DNA from: Bacillus sp. B-jedd
GTDB taxonomy: Bacteria > Bacillota > Bacilli > Bacillales > Cytobacillaceae
Direction: 5' to 3'
NCBI RefSeq assembly: GCF_000821085.1
Contig: NZ_CCXR01000001.1
Coordinates: forward strand, 1,633,001 to 1,697,000
Length of the DNA stretch: 64,000 nucleotides
The position numbers and the translations under genes are program-made. Positions 31,082 to 40,761 of this stretch are shown in pieces. Within the stretch, counting starts at the first letter, position 1, and every line of letters starts with the position of its first letter. Below the pieces are notes generated by a model. It saw only the letters and a list, made by a program, of their open reading frames with translations. It was not told the origin of the DNA and ran no database searches.

Positions 31082-32134
31082 ATGAACGAAAATGGATTAA
31101 CGATCGCTGTGGTCGGAGCGACAGGTGCTGTTGGCCAGCAAATAATTGAAACTCTAACAAAACGGGACTTTCCGTATAAAAAGCTTGTTTTGCTATCTTC
31201 GGCACGCTCCGCGGGAAAAAAAGTCAATGTCGGCGGCAAAGAGTTCGTTATAGAAGAGGCTAAACCAGAAAGCTTTGAGGGAATCGATATCGCGTTGTTC
31301 AGCGCCGGGGGAAGCGTGTCACTGGCACTCGCTCCTGAAGCAGCGAAACGCGGTGCGGTCGTTATTGATAATACTAGTGCTTTCCGTATGGATCCGGAAG
31401 TTCCCCTTGTAGTTCCTGAGGTAAATGAAGAGGATGTCCATACCCATAAAGGAATCATCGCAAATCCGAATTGTTCTACGATTCAGATGGTGGTTGCCCT
31501 GGAGCCAATCCGGAAAAAGTACGGCCTGAAGAAAATTATCGTTTCCACTTATCAGGCAGTTTCCGGAGCGGGAGCGGCGGCCATTGAAGAATTGAAGCTG
31601 GAAACAAGCGCGCTTATTGAAGGGAAAACCTATGAACCTAAGGTGCTTCCAGTCAAAACAGGTGATAAGCATTACCAAATTGCTTTCAACGCCATTCCAC
31701 AAATCGATAAGTTTGAAGAGAATGGATTTACGTTTGAAGAGTTGAAGATGATAAATGAAACAAAGAAAATCATGCATGATACAAGCCTTCAGGTAGCCGC
31801 TACCTGTGTCAGGCTTCCAATTGAGACGGGCCATTCCGAATCAGTTTATTTTGAAATAGAAGCGGAAGAAGTCTCAGCCGAAAATATAAAAGAACTATTG
31901 AAAGATTCTCCGGGTGTCGTGCTCCAGGATGATCCGGCTAACCAGGTCTATCCGATGCCTGCCGATTGTGTTGGCAAAAACGACGTGTTTGTCGGAAGGA
32001 TCAGGAAGGACCTCGATAACAGCAAGGGTTTCCATATGTGGGTCGTTTCTGACAACCTGCTGAAAGGCGCAGCCTGGAACACTGTCCAAATCGCTGAAAG
32101 CCTCGTAAAATTAGGCGTTGTTAAAGCGAAATAA
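31082..32134 (+). CDS. asd: Aspartate-semialdehyde dehydrogenase
   Basis: NADPH-dependent reduction of aspartyl phosphate, the common step to lysine, diaminopimelate, methionine, threonine and dipicolinate. The 350-residue protein has the Rossmann motif VVGATGAVGQQI and the active-site cysteine in NPNCSTIQM (Cys131). The ATG at 31082 lies eight bases after AAGGGG; a TTG six bases earlier would be too close to it. Confidence 0.96.
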   Translation: MNENGLTIAVVGATGAVGQQIIETLTKRDFPYKKLVLLSSARSAGKKVNVGGKEFVIEEAKPESFEGIDIALFSAGGSVSLALAPEAAKRGAVVIDNTSAFRMDPEVPLVVPEVNEEDVHTHKGIIANPNCSTIQMVVALEPIRKKYGLKKIIVSTYQAVSGAGAAAIEELKLETSALIEGKTYEPKVLPVKTGDKHYQIAFNAIPQIDKFEENGFTFEELKMINETKKIMHDTSLQVAATCVRLPIETGHSESVYFEIEAEEVSAENIKELLKDSPGVVLQDDPANQVYPMPADCVGKNDVFVGRIRKDLDNSKGFHMWVVSDNLLKGAAWNTVQIAESLVKLGVVKAK

Positions 32135-32159
32135 CAGAAACAAATTTTGAGGTGCTTGA

Positions 32160-33404
32160 ATGAAAGTAATCGTCCAGAAGTTTGGCGGTACATCCGTCAG
32201 GAACGAAGAGAGCCGGCTAAATGCCAAAAAACATATCGAAAAAGCCTTGTCAGAAGGATACAAGGTCATTGTTGTAGTATCGGCGATGGGCCGAAAAGGC
32301 GATCCTTATGCAACGGATACATTATTATCATTGATTGAAAAAAGCTTCGGAAAAATCAGCAGGCGCGAGATCGATATGCTCTTATCATGTGGGGAAGTCA
32401 TTTCCAGCATGGTATTCACTTCCCTTCTAATTGAATCGGGAATCAAGGCGGTTGCCTTGAACGGCGCCCAGGCAGGATTCAGGACAAATGATGACCATAC
32501 GAATGCGAAAATAGTAGAAATGAAATGCGAGCGGCTCCTTGAGGAACTTGAAGAAGCGGATGTTGCCGTTGTCGCTGGTTTCCAGGGGATGGCTGAAAAT
32601 GGTGATGTGACGACGATTGGCAGGGGCGGCAGCGATACGTCAGCCGCCGCAATTGGCGCTGCCTTGAATGCAGAATGGATTGATATCTTCACGGATGTGG
32701 AAGGCATCATGACCGCTGACCCCCGCATTGCCGAAAATGCCAGGCCGCTGTCCATTGTTACCTATACTGAGGTTTGCAATTTGGCCTATCAGGGCGCAAA
32801 GGTAATCCATCCACGCGCGGTGGAAATTGCCATGCAGGCGAAAGTGCCAATGAGGATTCGCTCGACGTATTCGGATGGCACCGGAACGCTTGTCACAAGC
32901 CAATCGAAGTCAAGCGCGGGCAGTGACATTAGTGAGCGGCCAGTAACCGGGATTGCCCATGTGCCGCATGTCACGCAAATAAAGGTTTTTGCGAAGAAGG
33001 ACCAATATAATTTGCAGTCGGAAGTATTCAAAGCGATGGCGAATGAGAAAATATCCGTCGACTTTATCAACATCTCTCCAAATGGGGTAGTTTATACTGT
33101 TTCGGAGGATTCAGCGGACCGGGCGATTTCCGTATTGAAAAGCCTAGGCCACGAACCTTCTGTCGAGAGGGAATGCGCCAAGGTATCTGTCGTAGGTGCG
33201 GGAATGGCGGGGGTTCCAGGCGTCACCGCAAGAATAGTCACCGCGCTAGCGGGCCAGGGAATACGGATTCTCCAATCCGCGGACAGCCATACAACCATTT
33301 GGGTGCTAGTGAAGCAGGCTGATCTTGTCAAAGCGGTCAATGCGCTGCATGACGCATTCCAGCTGGAAAACGAAGCAGCTGAATTCGGGAAAACGGATTA
33401 CTAA
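32160..33404 (+). CDS. dapG: Aspartokinase I
   Basis: Phosphorylates aspartate, the first step of the pathway. The 414-residue protein begins with the kinase motif VQKFGGTSV and has GRGGSDTSAAA and the FTDVEGIMTADPR segment. Two C-terminal ACT domains (about 265-410) are the feedback sites; the B. subtilis DapG enzyme is inhibited by diaminopimelate. Co-transcribed with asd and dapA. Confidence 0.95.
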   Translation: MKVIVQKFGGTSVRNEESRLNAKKHIEKALSEGYKVIVVVSAMGRKGDPYATDTLLSLIEKSFGKISRREIDMLLSCGEVISSMVFTSLLIESGIKAVALNGAQAGFRTNDDHTNAKIVEMKCERLLEELEEADVAVVAGFQGMAENGDVTTIGRGGSDTSAAAIGAALNAEWIDIFTDVEGIMTADPRIAENARPLSIVTYTEVCNLAYQGAKVIHPRAVEIAMQAKVPMRIRSTYSDGTGTLVTSQSKSSAGSDISERPVTGIAHVPHVTQIKVFAKKDQYNLQSEVFKAMANEKISVDFINISPNGVVYTVSEDSADRAISVLKSLGHEPSVERECAKVSVVGAGMAGVPGVTARIVTALAGQGIRILQSADSHTTIWVLVKQADLVKAVNALHDAFQLENEAAEFGKTDY

Positions 33405-33426
33405 TAAAATGCCAAAAAATAAAGCC

Positions 33427-33445
33427 GGCAGGCAACTTGCCTGCC
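33427..33445 (+). promoter_or_regulatory. Hairpin between dapG and dapA
   Basis: ggcaggc / gcctgcc, loop aactt, no T tract. Possibly an intercistronic mRNA processing or stability element. Confidence 0.4.
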
Positions 33446-33475
33446 AAATCAATGATAAGGATGGGTGATAAAAAA

Positions 33476-34357
33476 ATGATTCATTTTGGAAGAGTTTCCA
33501 CAGCCATGGTCACGCCTTTTGACAAAAAAGGACATATTGATTTTCCGAAAACAACCCAGCTGATCAACCACTTAATTGAGAACGGGACCGATTCGCTCGT
33601 CATCGCGGGAACGACCGGTGAATCGCCAACCATGTCCAAGGAAGAAAAGCTTGCCCTATTTTCGCATGCAGTAAAAACAGTTGCCGGCAGGGTTCCAGTT
33701 ATCGCTGGTACGGGCAGCAACAACACATACGAATCGATTGAAATGACAAAAAAGGCAGAGCAACTTGGCGTGGATGCGGTCATGGTAGTGGCCCCGTACT
33801 ACAATAAGCCTAGCCAGGAAGGGCTTTACCAGCATTTTAAAGCGGTGGCCGAATCAACTTCACTGCCTGTAATGGTATATAATATTCCTGGCAGGGCTTC
33901 CGTTAACATTTCTCCAGAGACGGTCATCCGCCTTTCAGAAATTCCGAATATTGTCGCTGTAAAGGAAGCGAGCGGCGATTTAAATGCCATGACGAAAATT
34001 ATTGCCAATACGCCAGATGATTTTATTTTATACAGCGGGGATGATGGAATCACACTCCCGGTTCTTTCCATTGGAGGATATGGCATCGTGTCTGTTGCCT
34101 CCCATATCATCGGAAATGAAATGCAGGAAATGGTCCAGGCTTTCTTAATGAAGGATACCGAACGCGCGGCAAAACTTCATCAGGAACTCCTGCCAGTTAT
34201 GCTTGGCCTTTTTGCGGCTCCAAGCCCCGCGCCTGTAAAGACAGCCTTGCAGCTGAAAGGCCTTGATGTCGGCTCGGTCAGGCTTCCGCTTGTACCATTG
34301 AGCGCCGAAGAACGCGCCACCCTATCAGCCGCCCTCGGCATCCACCAGCCTTCTTAA
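33476..34357 (+). CDS. dapA: 4-hydroxy-tetrahydrodipicolinate synthase
   Basis: Condenses pyruvate with aspartate semialdehyde, the committed step to lysine and dipicolinate. The 293-residue TIM-barrel protein has GTTGESPT, YNIPGR (Tyr135, Arg140) and the Schiff-base lysine in VAVKEASGD (Lys163). The ATG at 33476, with GGGTGAT upstream, is chosen because the longer frame adds 13 residues with no family similarity. Confidence 0.96.
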   Translation: MIHFGRVSTAMVTPFDKKGHIDFPKTTQLINHLIENGTDSLVIAGTTGESPTMSKEEKLALFSHAVKTVAGRVPVIAGTGSNNTYESIEMTKKAEQLGVDAVMVVAPYYNKPSQEGLYQHFKAVAESTSLPVMVYNIPGRASVNISPETVIRLSEIPNIVAVKEASGDLNAMTKIIANTPDDFILYSGDDGITLPVLSIGGYGIVSVASHIIGNEMQEMVQAFLMKDTERAAKLHQELLPVMLGLFAAPSPAPVKTALQLKGLDVGSVRLPLVPLSAEERATLSAALGIHQPS

Positions 34358-34404
34358 TTCGTAGAATCTGATGGTTCAACACGTATAAGAATAAAATACA
34401 TCAC

Positions 34405-34437
34405 CGGCAGGCATGATGAGTGCCTGCCGTTTTTTTG
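34405..34437 (+). terminator. Intrinsic terminator after dapA
   Basis: cggcaggca / tgcctgccg perfect stem, seven-base loop, eight T. Confidence 0.93.
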
Positions 34438-34689
34438 TTTGTGGCTCAGTTAAAGGTGACTGTTGATTTACAATGAAGTTGATTGGAACGGAGGGGACTC
34501 CAGCGGGATGTAGCGGCACGTGGAGACCCCTTGAAAAGCGAAAGCGCCTTCGTGACAGGCAAAAACCGCCTGTCCCTGCGATGACTATTCGCAGAAGCTT
34601 ACCTTTGTGGTCAGCCCCGATATAGGAAGACTTGGTTTTGCGAAGCAAAATCCTAGTCGCCCTTAATGCGAGCGAAGCGTAGCCAAGCG

Positions 34690-34771
34690 CTGGAGGGCCA
34701 GAAGGGGAAGTCGTTCTTTGACTTCACATTCGGGACCGAAGCGACCTCGAGGGGCTAGGCGATGTAGCTAG
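34690..34771 (+). repeat. Second copy of repeat module B (inside the island)
   Basis: ctggagggcc (34690-34699), ttgactt (34718-34724), ggaccgaag (34733-34741) and gctaggcg (34754-34761) occur in the same order and orientation as at 5059-5158, followed by gtagctagaca, matching gcagctggaca of the first copy. The stretch between blocks is diverged. Confidence 0.72.
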
Positions 34772-34812
34772 ACAAGCAGGCGTCTAGGACGCCGAGGAGG
34801 CTCCATAAAGAG

Positions 34813-34866
34813 TGCTCCTGCGCCACAGACTATTCGAGGAAGTGAACCTTCAGCTCGTCGCAAAGC
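34813..34866 (-). repeat. Second copy of repeat module C, inverted
   Basis: tgctcctgcgcc (34813-34824) and ttcagctcgtcgcaaagc (34849-34866) are exact reverse complements of 5256-5267 and 5215-5232, with nearly equal spacing (23 and 24 bp between blocks). The intervening sequence has diverged. Confidence 0.75.
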
Positions 34867-35047
34867 AACACGGAGCCAATTCATGGATGTTTCTCATGAA
34901 GTGGGTGCAGGTAGTTGCTTCGCCCCGCGGAAAGCATGTTCCCGGAGTGGAAATCAACAATCAAGGATAACTGAGCCTTGTCTGTAAAAAAATGAAAGTT
35001 ACTATACATATGATTTTCCCCAATTCACCTTGGGTATGGATATAGAG

Positions 35048-35077
35048 TTGTAAAGATTTTCCGCATTCAAGTATAAT
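35048..35077 (+). promoter_or_regulatory. Sigma-A promoter of rnjB
   Basis: TTGTAA (35048-35053), 18-bp spacer, consensus TATAAT (35072-35077), 50 bp before the rnjB start. Confidence 0.7.
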
Positions 35078-35126
35078 GATGGTAACTGATCTCGATCGGG
35101 CCAAATCACCATAGGAGGAAACAGAA

Positions 35127-36794
35127 TTGCGAAAGAAAAAGAATAGAACTATCAGGATCATCGCCTTGGGCGGTGTAGGAGAAATCGGGAAGAACATGTT
35201 TCTCTGCGAGGTGGACAAGGAAATCTATGTACTGGATGCGGGCTTAATGTTCCCCGAGGATGAAATGCTTGGCATCGACATTGTTATTCCTGACATCTCA
35301 TATTTAATTGACAACAAAGAGAGGGTAAAAGCCGTTTTCCTTACCCATGGCCACGAAGACCATATCGGGGCATTATCATATCTGCTTCGTCAGGTGAATG
35401 TCCCTGTTTATGGGACGGAGCTTACGTTGGCACTTGCCGCAGCAAAGCTGAAAGAACAGGAATTTAAGGGAAAAACGGAATTTATTGAAATCACTTCTGA
35501 TTCAGTCGTTGATTTGGGAGTGGCTACCGCTGCCTTTTTCAATACTAACCACAGCATACCTGGATCGGTTGGGGTCTGCCTTAATACTTCCGAAGGCGCA
35601 ATCGTCTATACAGGAGATTTTAAATTCGACCAGGGGGCAACAGAACTTTATAAGCCAGAAATCGGCAAGATGGCCGCGATTGGGGATCAGGGTGTCCTTT
35701 GCCTGCTTTCGGACAGCACCGAGGCTGAAAAGCCTGGCTATACAGTCTCTGAATCAATCGTGGCAAGACAAATGTGTGATGCATTTTACAATTCGCCTGG
35801 AAGGATCATCGCCGCTTGTTTTGCTTCCGACATAAACCGTGTCCAGCATGTTTTTGACGCTGCGAGGGAAACCGGAAGAAAAGTTGCGGTAGTCGGAAAG
35901 AGTCTCGAACGAATTTATCATATTGCGGTCGAACTCGGCTATTTGGAAATAGGGGAAGACCTGATTGTTCCAGCAGCTGAAATAGGAAAGCTTCATGACA
36001 AGGAAATCGTCGTCCTGATGACAGGATCCCAGGGGGAGCCAATTGAAGGGCTTCAAAAAATGGCAAGAAAGTCACATCGCCAGGTAAATATCAAAGAAGG
36101 GGATACTGTCCTTATCGCCGCTTCAACACTGCGGGGAAGCGAGCTATTTCTTGCAAAAACGATCGATATGCTGTTAAGGGCAGGCGCCAATGTCGTCTCC
36201 AATAAGAAAACCATCCATGTTTCAAGCCATGGCAGCCAGGAAGAATTAAAATTCATGATCAACCTGATGAAGCCAAAGCTTTTTATCCCGGTTCATGGGG
36301 AATACAGGATGTTAAAGGCGCATGAAAAAATCGCAAGAGAATGCGGCTTGACTCGAGAACAAATATATATTCCCGATAACGGTGAAATTGTGGAAATCAA
36401 GGACGACAAATTCATTCCTGGCGGCAAGGTGCCGTCCGGAAATGTCCTGATTGACGGAATCGGCGTCGGCGATGTCGGCAATATCGTCCTTAGGGACCGC
36501 CGGCTTTTATCCCAGGACGGTACGCTGATTGTGGTTGTAACGCTGTCAAGAAAAGAGCGTAAAATCCTGGCTGGGCCCGAGATTATTTCAAGGGGCTTTG
36601 TCTATGTACGCGAATCGGAAAAGCTGATGGAGGAGTCTGCGAAATTGGTCAGGGATATTGTAGAAAAAAATACTTCCCGCGAATTTTTTGACTGGTCCAG
36701 TTTAAAACAGGATATAAGGGATGACTTGAATAAATATCTGTATGAAAGGACGAAAAGGCGACCAATGATTCTGCCTATTATCATGGAGGCATAG
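35127..36794 (+). CDS. rnjB: Ribonuclease J2 (metallo-beta-lactamase fold)
   Basis: Endonuclease/5' exonuclease of mRNA and rRNA maturation, partner of RNase J1. The 555-residue protein begins IRIIALGGVGEIGKNM; the metallo-beta-lactamase motif HGHEDH is complete (His74, His76, Asp78, His79). A beta-CASP domain and HGSQEELK follow, and the end is PMILPIIMEA. TTG start with TAGGAGGA upstream. Assigned J2 by locus (dapA-rnjB-tepA-spoIIIE); the B. subtilis J2 motif is degenerate as I recall, so this copy is less typical. Confidence 0.85.
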   Translation: MRKKKNRTIRIIALGGVGEIGKNMFLCEVDKEIYVLDAGLMFPEDEMLGIDIVIPDISYLIDNKERVKAVFLTHGHEDHIGALSYLLRQVNVPVYGTELTLALAAAKLKEQEFKGKTEFIEITSDSVVDLGVATAAFFNTNHSIPGSVGVCLNTSEGAIVYTGDFKFDQGATELYKPEIGKMAAIGDQGVLCLLSDSTEAEKPGYTVSESIVARQMCDAFYNSPGRIIAACFASDINRVQHVFDAARETGRKVAVVGKSLERIYHIAVELGYLEIGEDLIVPAAEIGKLHDKEIVVLMTGSQGEPIEGLQKMARKSHRQVNIKEGDTVLIAASTLRGSELFLAKTIDMLLRAGANVVSNKKTIHVSSHGSQEELKFMINLMKPKLFIPVHGEYRMLKAHEKIARECGLTREQIYIPDNGEIVEIKDDKFIPGGKVPSGNVLIDGIGVGDVGNIVLRDRRLLSQDGTLIVVVTLSRKERKILAGPEIISRGFVYVRESEKLMEESAKLVRDIVEKNTSREFFDWSSLKQDIRDDLNKYLYERTKRRPMILPIIMEA

Positions 36795-36836
36795 CATCCA
36801 GTTTGGCAAAAGGAATTAACCGCCTTTTGGTTCCGG

Positions 36837-36861
36837 GCATCGGCACACGCCGATGCTTTTT
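36837..36861 (+). terminator. Intrinsic terminator after rnjB
   Basis: gcatcggc / gccgatgc perfect stem, ACAC loop, T-rich tail. Confidence 0.88.
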
Positions 36862-36931
36862 CCTTTTCTGTTACATGAATTTCCTTCACGGGTTTCATAC
36901 TAAATGTAATAACTGAAGGGAGAAGGTTGTC

Positions 36932-37687
36932 ATGGATCAAAACTATCCAAACACCGGAATGGCCGACCAGGATGAAGGGAACGAAGAAAAAGAGGATAAG
37001 CCGACTTCCGGGCTGATTGAGAAAATACAGCAATTAGGCGTTACGAATGTCCCTCAGCTTTCAAATGATTCACGAATCCACTGCATGACGATTGTGGGAC
37101 AGATTGAGGGCCATTTGGCACTTCCGCCTCAAAATAAAACAACGAAATATGAACATATCATTCCCCAGCTGGTGGCGATAGAGCAAAACCCGAAAATCGA
37201 GGGGCTATTGGTGATTCTAAATACAGTTGGCGGGGATGTGGAGGCCGGGCTTGCCATCTCGGAAATGCTCGCGTCTCTGTCAAAACCATCCGTTTCCATT
37301 GTTTTAGGCGGAGGCCATTCGATTGGTGTGCCAATCGCTGTTTCCTGTGATTATAGCTTCATTGCAGAAACAGCAACGATGACAATCCATCCAATCCGAT
37401 TGACCGGACTTGTCATTGGGGTGCCCCAGACATTTGAATACCTAGATAAAATGCAGGAGCGCGTAGTCAGGTTTGTAACAAGCCATTCGAATATAACGGA
37501 AGAAACATTTAAAGACCTGATGTTCGCCAAGGGCAATTTGACCAGGGACATAGGGACGAATGTCATTGGAGCGGATGCTGTGGCAACAGGTCTTATCGAT
37601 GAGGTGGGTGGACTTGGCGTTGCGATGAGGAAGCTGAATGAACTGATTGATTTGCAAAAAACAAGCGAGGAAGGGCTGATCCAATGA
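36932..37687 (+). CDS. tepA: TepA, ClpP-like serine protease
   Basis: Translocation-enhancing protein related to ClpP and signal peptide peptidases, 251 residues. After a charged, probably disordered N terminus (1-30), it has the crotonase/ClpP core with [10 protein letters not shown], the nucleophile motif GGGHSIGVP (Ser130) and TIHP (His153). No ClpX-docking partner gene is nearby. It overlaps ylzJ by four bases. Confidence 0.9.
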   Translation: MDQNYPNTGMADQDEGNEEKEDKPTSGLIEKIQQLGVTNVPQLSNDSRIHCMTIVGQIEGHLALPPQNKTTKYEHIIPQLVAIEQNPKIEGLLVILNTVGGDVEAGLAISEMLASLSKPSVSIVLGGGHSIGVPIAVSCDYSFIAETATMTIHPIRLTGLVIGVPQTFEYLDKMQERVVRFVTSHSNITEETFKDLMFAKGNLTRDIGTNVIGADAVATGLIDEVGGLGVAMRKLNELIDLQKTSEEGLIQ

Positions 37688-37890
37688 TCCTTTATACAAT
37701 GATGCCTCACGAACTGATTTATGGCATGGGAGATCAGCTGGAGAGCGGCAGGCAAATCATCCAATTTAACGGTATTCCAATTGAGGCGGAACAAGACGGT
37801 GAGGCGTACACAATTGTCAGGCTGCTCAGCACGGACCCCGCCCACTTTATGGATAGCCGGTTGATGCCGGGAACGAAAATTTCCCGTTAG
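37684..37890 (+). CDS. ylzJ: YlzJ-like small protein
   Basis: Sixty-eight residues, beginning [14 protein letters not shown], the YlzJ family hallmark. Function unknown. Start overlaps the tepA stop (ATGA), so it is translated from the same mRNA. Conserved between tepA and spoIIIE in Bacilli. Confidence 0.85.
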   Translation: MILYTMMPHELIYGMGDQLESGRQIIQFNGIPIEAEQDGEAYTIVRLLSTDPAHFMDSRLMPGTKISR

Positions 37891-37926
37891 GAGGGAAGGA
37901 AGCGGGTCCAATGTAATCGGTTTTTA

Positions 37927-37935
37927 TGGTATAAT
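37927..37935 (+). promoter_or_regulatory. Extended -10 promoter before spoIIIE
   Basis: TGG followed by consensus TATAAT (37930-37935). No good -35. It leaves a leader of about 145 nt before spoIIIE. Confidence 0.5.
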
Positions 37936-38084
37936 CAGAATACGGTTTAAGAGATTGGGCGGTTTACAAATGATTTATCACTGTAAATTCCCGTAGGAGA
38001 AAGGCAGCCGGAGGGCTGCTTCTTCTATTTGTACCGGCGGCCAGGAAAGGCGACCGCTCATTCATATACATACAAGGTGGTATT

Positions 38085-40421
38085 ATGGCAAAAAGAAAAC
38101 GAAGGCAGTCCAAAAAAAAGGAAAGCCAATTGCTATCTACAATTAAATATGAACTTACAGGGCTAATATTGCTCGCTCTGTCAATTATATCAATGGCTGA
38201 ACTGGGTGCGGTCGGAAAAGGTGTGTCATTGTTCTTCCGTTTCTGGCTTGGTGAATGGAGCATGGCTGGTATGGCAGGCTTGTTTCTTTTCAGCATCATT
38301 TTAATGTGGAAGAGGGCAATGCCCAATCTTTTCCCGGCAAAGATTGTAGGTGTGTATTTAATTTTAACCGCCTTGCTGATTCTCAGCCATATTACGCTGT
38401 TCAAGCTTTTGGAGAATAGCGGGCAATTCGAAAATCCCAGCGTGATATCTAATACATGGGGACTGTTTTGGGATGAAGTAAAAGGAAGGCCCGGCCTCGA
38501 CGATCTAGGCGGGGGAATGATTGGAGCAGTCCTGTTCGCCATGTTCCATTACCTCTTTGCCGAAACCGGCACGAAAATTATCGCGGGACTCCTGATTGCT
38601 TGCGGATTGATTCTCTTAACCGGGAAAACATTCGGGGAAGCACTTGGCAAAATTTTTTCCTTCTCCGCAGAAACATATAAGAAGCAATTGGAAGCGTTCA
38701 AAGCTGATTTTGCAGAATGGAAGGAAAAAAGAAAAAAACAGCGTAAAAAGCAAAAGCAAAAGAAAGCGGAGAGCACAGGGGCTAAACAACAGCGTGTTAT
38801 TGAAAAAGAGGACTCACCTCCAATCGAAATACCTTCCGAGCCTGCAATACCTGAGCCGATCATTTCGAGTTTCGCGGATAAGGCATACTCATCGGACGGG
38901 CCGGCAGCGGCTGAAAAAGCTGATGACATTATAGGGCCGGCCTCAGAACCGGCAGAGATCTCACCTCCGATCACTTTTGCTGAAGTTGAAAATACAGCCT
39001 ATGAGCTTCCGCCATTAAGTCTTTTAAAACTGCCGCGAAAAGCGGACCAGAGCGGTGAATACGAATTAATCCATGCCAATGCAGCCAAACTGGAGCGAAC
39101 CTTCCACAGTTTTGGGGTAAAGGCAAGGGTGACACAGGTCCACCTCGGACCGGCTGTGACGAAATATGAAGTGCATCCGGATGTGGGAGTGAAAGTCAGC
39201 AAGATTGTCAGCTTGCACGATGACCTTGCGCTGGCTCTTGCTGCCAAGGACATCAGGATAGAAGCGCCGATACCGGGGAAATCAGCAATTGGCATCGAGG
39301 TTCCAAATTCCGAAGTAGCGATGGTATCATTAAGGGAAGTTCTGGAACCAACGCAAAACGACAAGCCCGATGCCAAGCTTTTGATTGGTCTTGGCCGGGA
39401 TATCACCGGGGAAGCCGTACTGGCAGAACTGAACAAAATGCCCCATCTCTTAGTGGCTGGCGCCACAGGAAGCGGAAAAAGTGTGTGTATCAATGGAATC
39501 ATCACCAGCCTGTTGATGCGGGCGAAACCGCATGAGGTAAAATTGATGATGATCGATCCGAAGATGGTTGAATTGAATGTATATAATGGGATTCCCCATT
39601 TACTTGCTCCCGTTGTCACGGACGCCAAAAAAGCTTCGCAGGCTTTAAAGAAAGTCGTCAATGAAATGGAAAGAAGATATGAACTGTTTTCCTTTACAGG
39701 CACGAGGAATATTGAAGGGTATAATGAGCATATTCGGCGGCATAACGCGGAAGAAAATGAAAAACAGCCGCTTCTTCCATATATCGTTGTCATCGTTGAC
39801 GAGCTGGCAGATTTAATGATGGTTGCTTCATCCGATGTTGAGGACTCCATTACGAGGCTGGCACAGATGGCACGGGCAGCGGGCATTCACTTAATCATTG
39901 CCACCCAAAGGCCATCCGTCGATGTCATTACCGGCGTCATTAAAGCGAATATCCCTTCAAGGATCGCCTTTGCGGTTTCCTCGATGACGGATTCGAGGAC
40001 TATCCTAGATATGGGCGGGGCGGAAAAACTTCTCGGCAGGGGAGATATGCTCTTTCTGCCGGTCGGCGCCTCAAAGCCGATTAGGGTGCAGGGGGCGTTC
40101 CTATCAGACGAAGAAGTAGAGGAGACGGTAGAATATGTCATCTCCCAACAAAAGGCCCAATATCAGGAAGAAATGATTCCTGATGATATTCAGGAAGTCA
40201 CCGGCGAAGTGGAAGATGATTTGTACAACGATGCTGTCGAGTTGATCATCGATATGCAGACGGCATCCGTTTCAATGCTCCAAAGGAGATTCAGGATCGG
40301 CTATACGAGGGCAGCCAGGCTGATAGATGAAATGGAAGTCCGTGGCGTAGTCGGACCATACGAAGGCAGCAAGCCAAGGGCCGTACTGATCGCAAAACAA
40401 AAAGAAGAAGCGGGTTCTTAA
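38085..40421 (+). CDS. spoIIIE: DNA translocase SpoIIIE/FtsK
   Basis: Septum-anchored hexameric DNA pump that moves the chromosome into the forespore and clears trapped DNA. The 778-residue protein has a basic N terminus, four membrane segments (about 20-180), a charged linker, an alpha domain, and the RecA-like motor with Walker A GATGSGKS (459-466) and a Walker B region [12 protein letters not shown]. The C-terminal gamma winged helix reads SRE/KOPS-type sequences ([17 protein letters not shown]). AAGGTGG precedes the ATG. Confidence 0.95.
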   Translation: MAKRKRRQSKKKESQLLSTIKYELTGLILLALSIISMAELGAVGKGVSLFFRFWLGEWSMAGMAGLFLFSIILMWKRAMPNLFPAKIVGVYLILTALLILSHITLFKLLENSGQFENPSVISNTWGLFWDEVKGRPGLDDLGGGMIGAVLFAMFHYLFAETGTKIIAGLLIACGLILLTGKTFGEALGKIFSFSAETYKKQLEAFKADFAEWKEKRKKQRKKQKQKKAESTGAKQQRVIEKEDSPPIEIPSEPAIPEPIISSFADKAYSSDGPAAAEKADDIIGPASEPAEISPPITFAEVENTAYELPPLSLLKLPRKADQSGEYELIHANAAKLERTFHSFGVKARVTQVHLGPAVTKYEVHPDVGVKVSKIVSLHDDLALALAAKDIRIEAPIPGKSAIGIEVPNSEVAMVSLREVLEPTQNDKPDAKLLIGLGRDITGEAVLAELNKMPHLLVAGATGSGKSVCINGIITSLLMRAKPHEVKLMMIDPKMVELNVYNGIPHLLAPVVTDAKKASQALKKVVNEMERRYELFSFTGTRNIEGYNEHIRRHNAEENEKQPLLPYIVVIVDELADLMMVASSDVEDSITRLAQMARAAGIHLIIATQRPSVDVITGVIKANIPSRIAFAVSSMTDSRTILDMGGAEKLLGRGDMLFLPVGASKPIRVQGAFLSDEEVEETVEYVISQQKAQYQEEMIPDDIQEVTGEVEDDLYNDAVELIIDMQTASVSMLQRRFRIGYTRAARLIDEMEVRGVVGPYEGSKPRAVLIAKQKEEAGS

Positions 40422-40437
40422 CCAATCCGTTATTTTA

Positions 40438-40468
40438 AGGGGAGCCAATTTAATGGCTCCTCTTTCTT
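40438..40468 (+). terminator. Probable terminator after spoIIIE
   Basis: ggagcca / tggctcc stem extended by three pairs, then TCTTTCTT, a weak T tract. Confidence 0.65.
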
Positions 40469-40564
40469 ATACGAACTACTCCTAATAGGTCATACTAATT
40501 AACCTTTAAGTAACTGTTTTTGGTTTTGTTCTTCTGCATAAAAAATTCTAAGGAGACAGCAATT

Positions 40565-40675
40565 ATGTTTTTGGATGGGACTTCGACAAGAAAAAGGCTT
40601 AAAAGTCAACAAAAAAATTGTGTGTCCGTCATATTTTTGTTTACTAAAATATTCCGTTTTTCTATTTATTTATGA
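40565..40675 (+). CDS. Possible small ORF (36 residues)
   Basis: ATG preceded at eight bases by TAAGGAGA (40549-40556), a better ribosome binding site than chance would usually give. It encodes a basic, then hydrophobic peptide beginning MFLDGTSTRKRLKSQQ and ending in an aromatic, beta-branched tail. It lies alone in the 340-bp gap between spoIIIE and ymfC. No known family recognised; it could be spurious. Confidence 0.3.
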   Translation: MFLDGTSTRKRLKSQQKNCVSVIFLFTKIFRFSIYL

Positions 40676-40718
40676 ATAAAAAAGTGTTATAGTATTGTCG
40701 ATTAGTAGGAATGATTAA

Positions 40719-40736
40719 ACATCAGATGTCTGATGT
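40719..40736. promoter_or_regulatory. GntR-type palindromic operator
   Basis: ACATCAGA-tg-TCTGATGT, a perfect 8+2+8 inverted repeat, 26 bp before the ymfC start and about 25 bp downstream of a TATAGT -10-like box (40688-40693). It is the size and form of operators bound by GntR/HutC regulators, so autoregulation by YmfC is likely (inference). Confidence 0.7.
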
Positions 40737-40761
40737 CTTAGAAAATCCTGGAGGAAGCAGA

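Larger units (their letters stand above)
34445..34975. repeat. Composite MITE-like repeat island with terminal inverted repeats
   Basis: A 531-bp gene-free block. Its ends, 34445-34469 and 34951-34975, are inverted repeats matching at 20 of 25 positions (ctcagtta...tgttgattt). The outer parts (gattggaacggagg at the left, ggagtggaaatcaac at the right) resemble a dispersed Bacillaceae intergenic repeat I know from memory. Several internal hairpins can form, for example gacaggc/gcctgtc at 34554-34574 and a long one at 34629-34658. Modules B and C from the uppS upstream region recur inside. No credible coding sequence and no obvious target-site duplication. Confidence 0.75.

Noticed and set aside
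34376..34648. Minus-strand open frame overlapping the dapA terminator and repeat island
   Set aside because: No ribosome binding site or recognisable domain; it reads through inverted repeats and a terminator.
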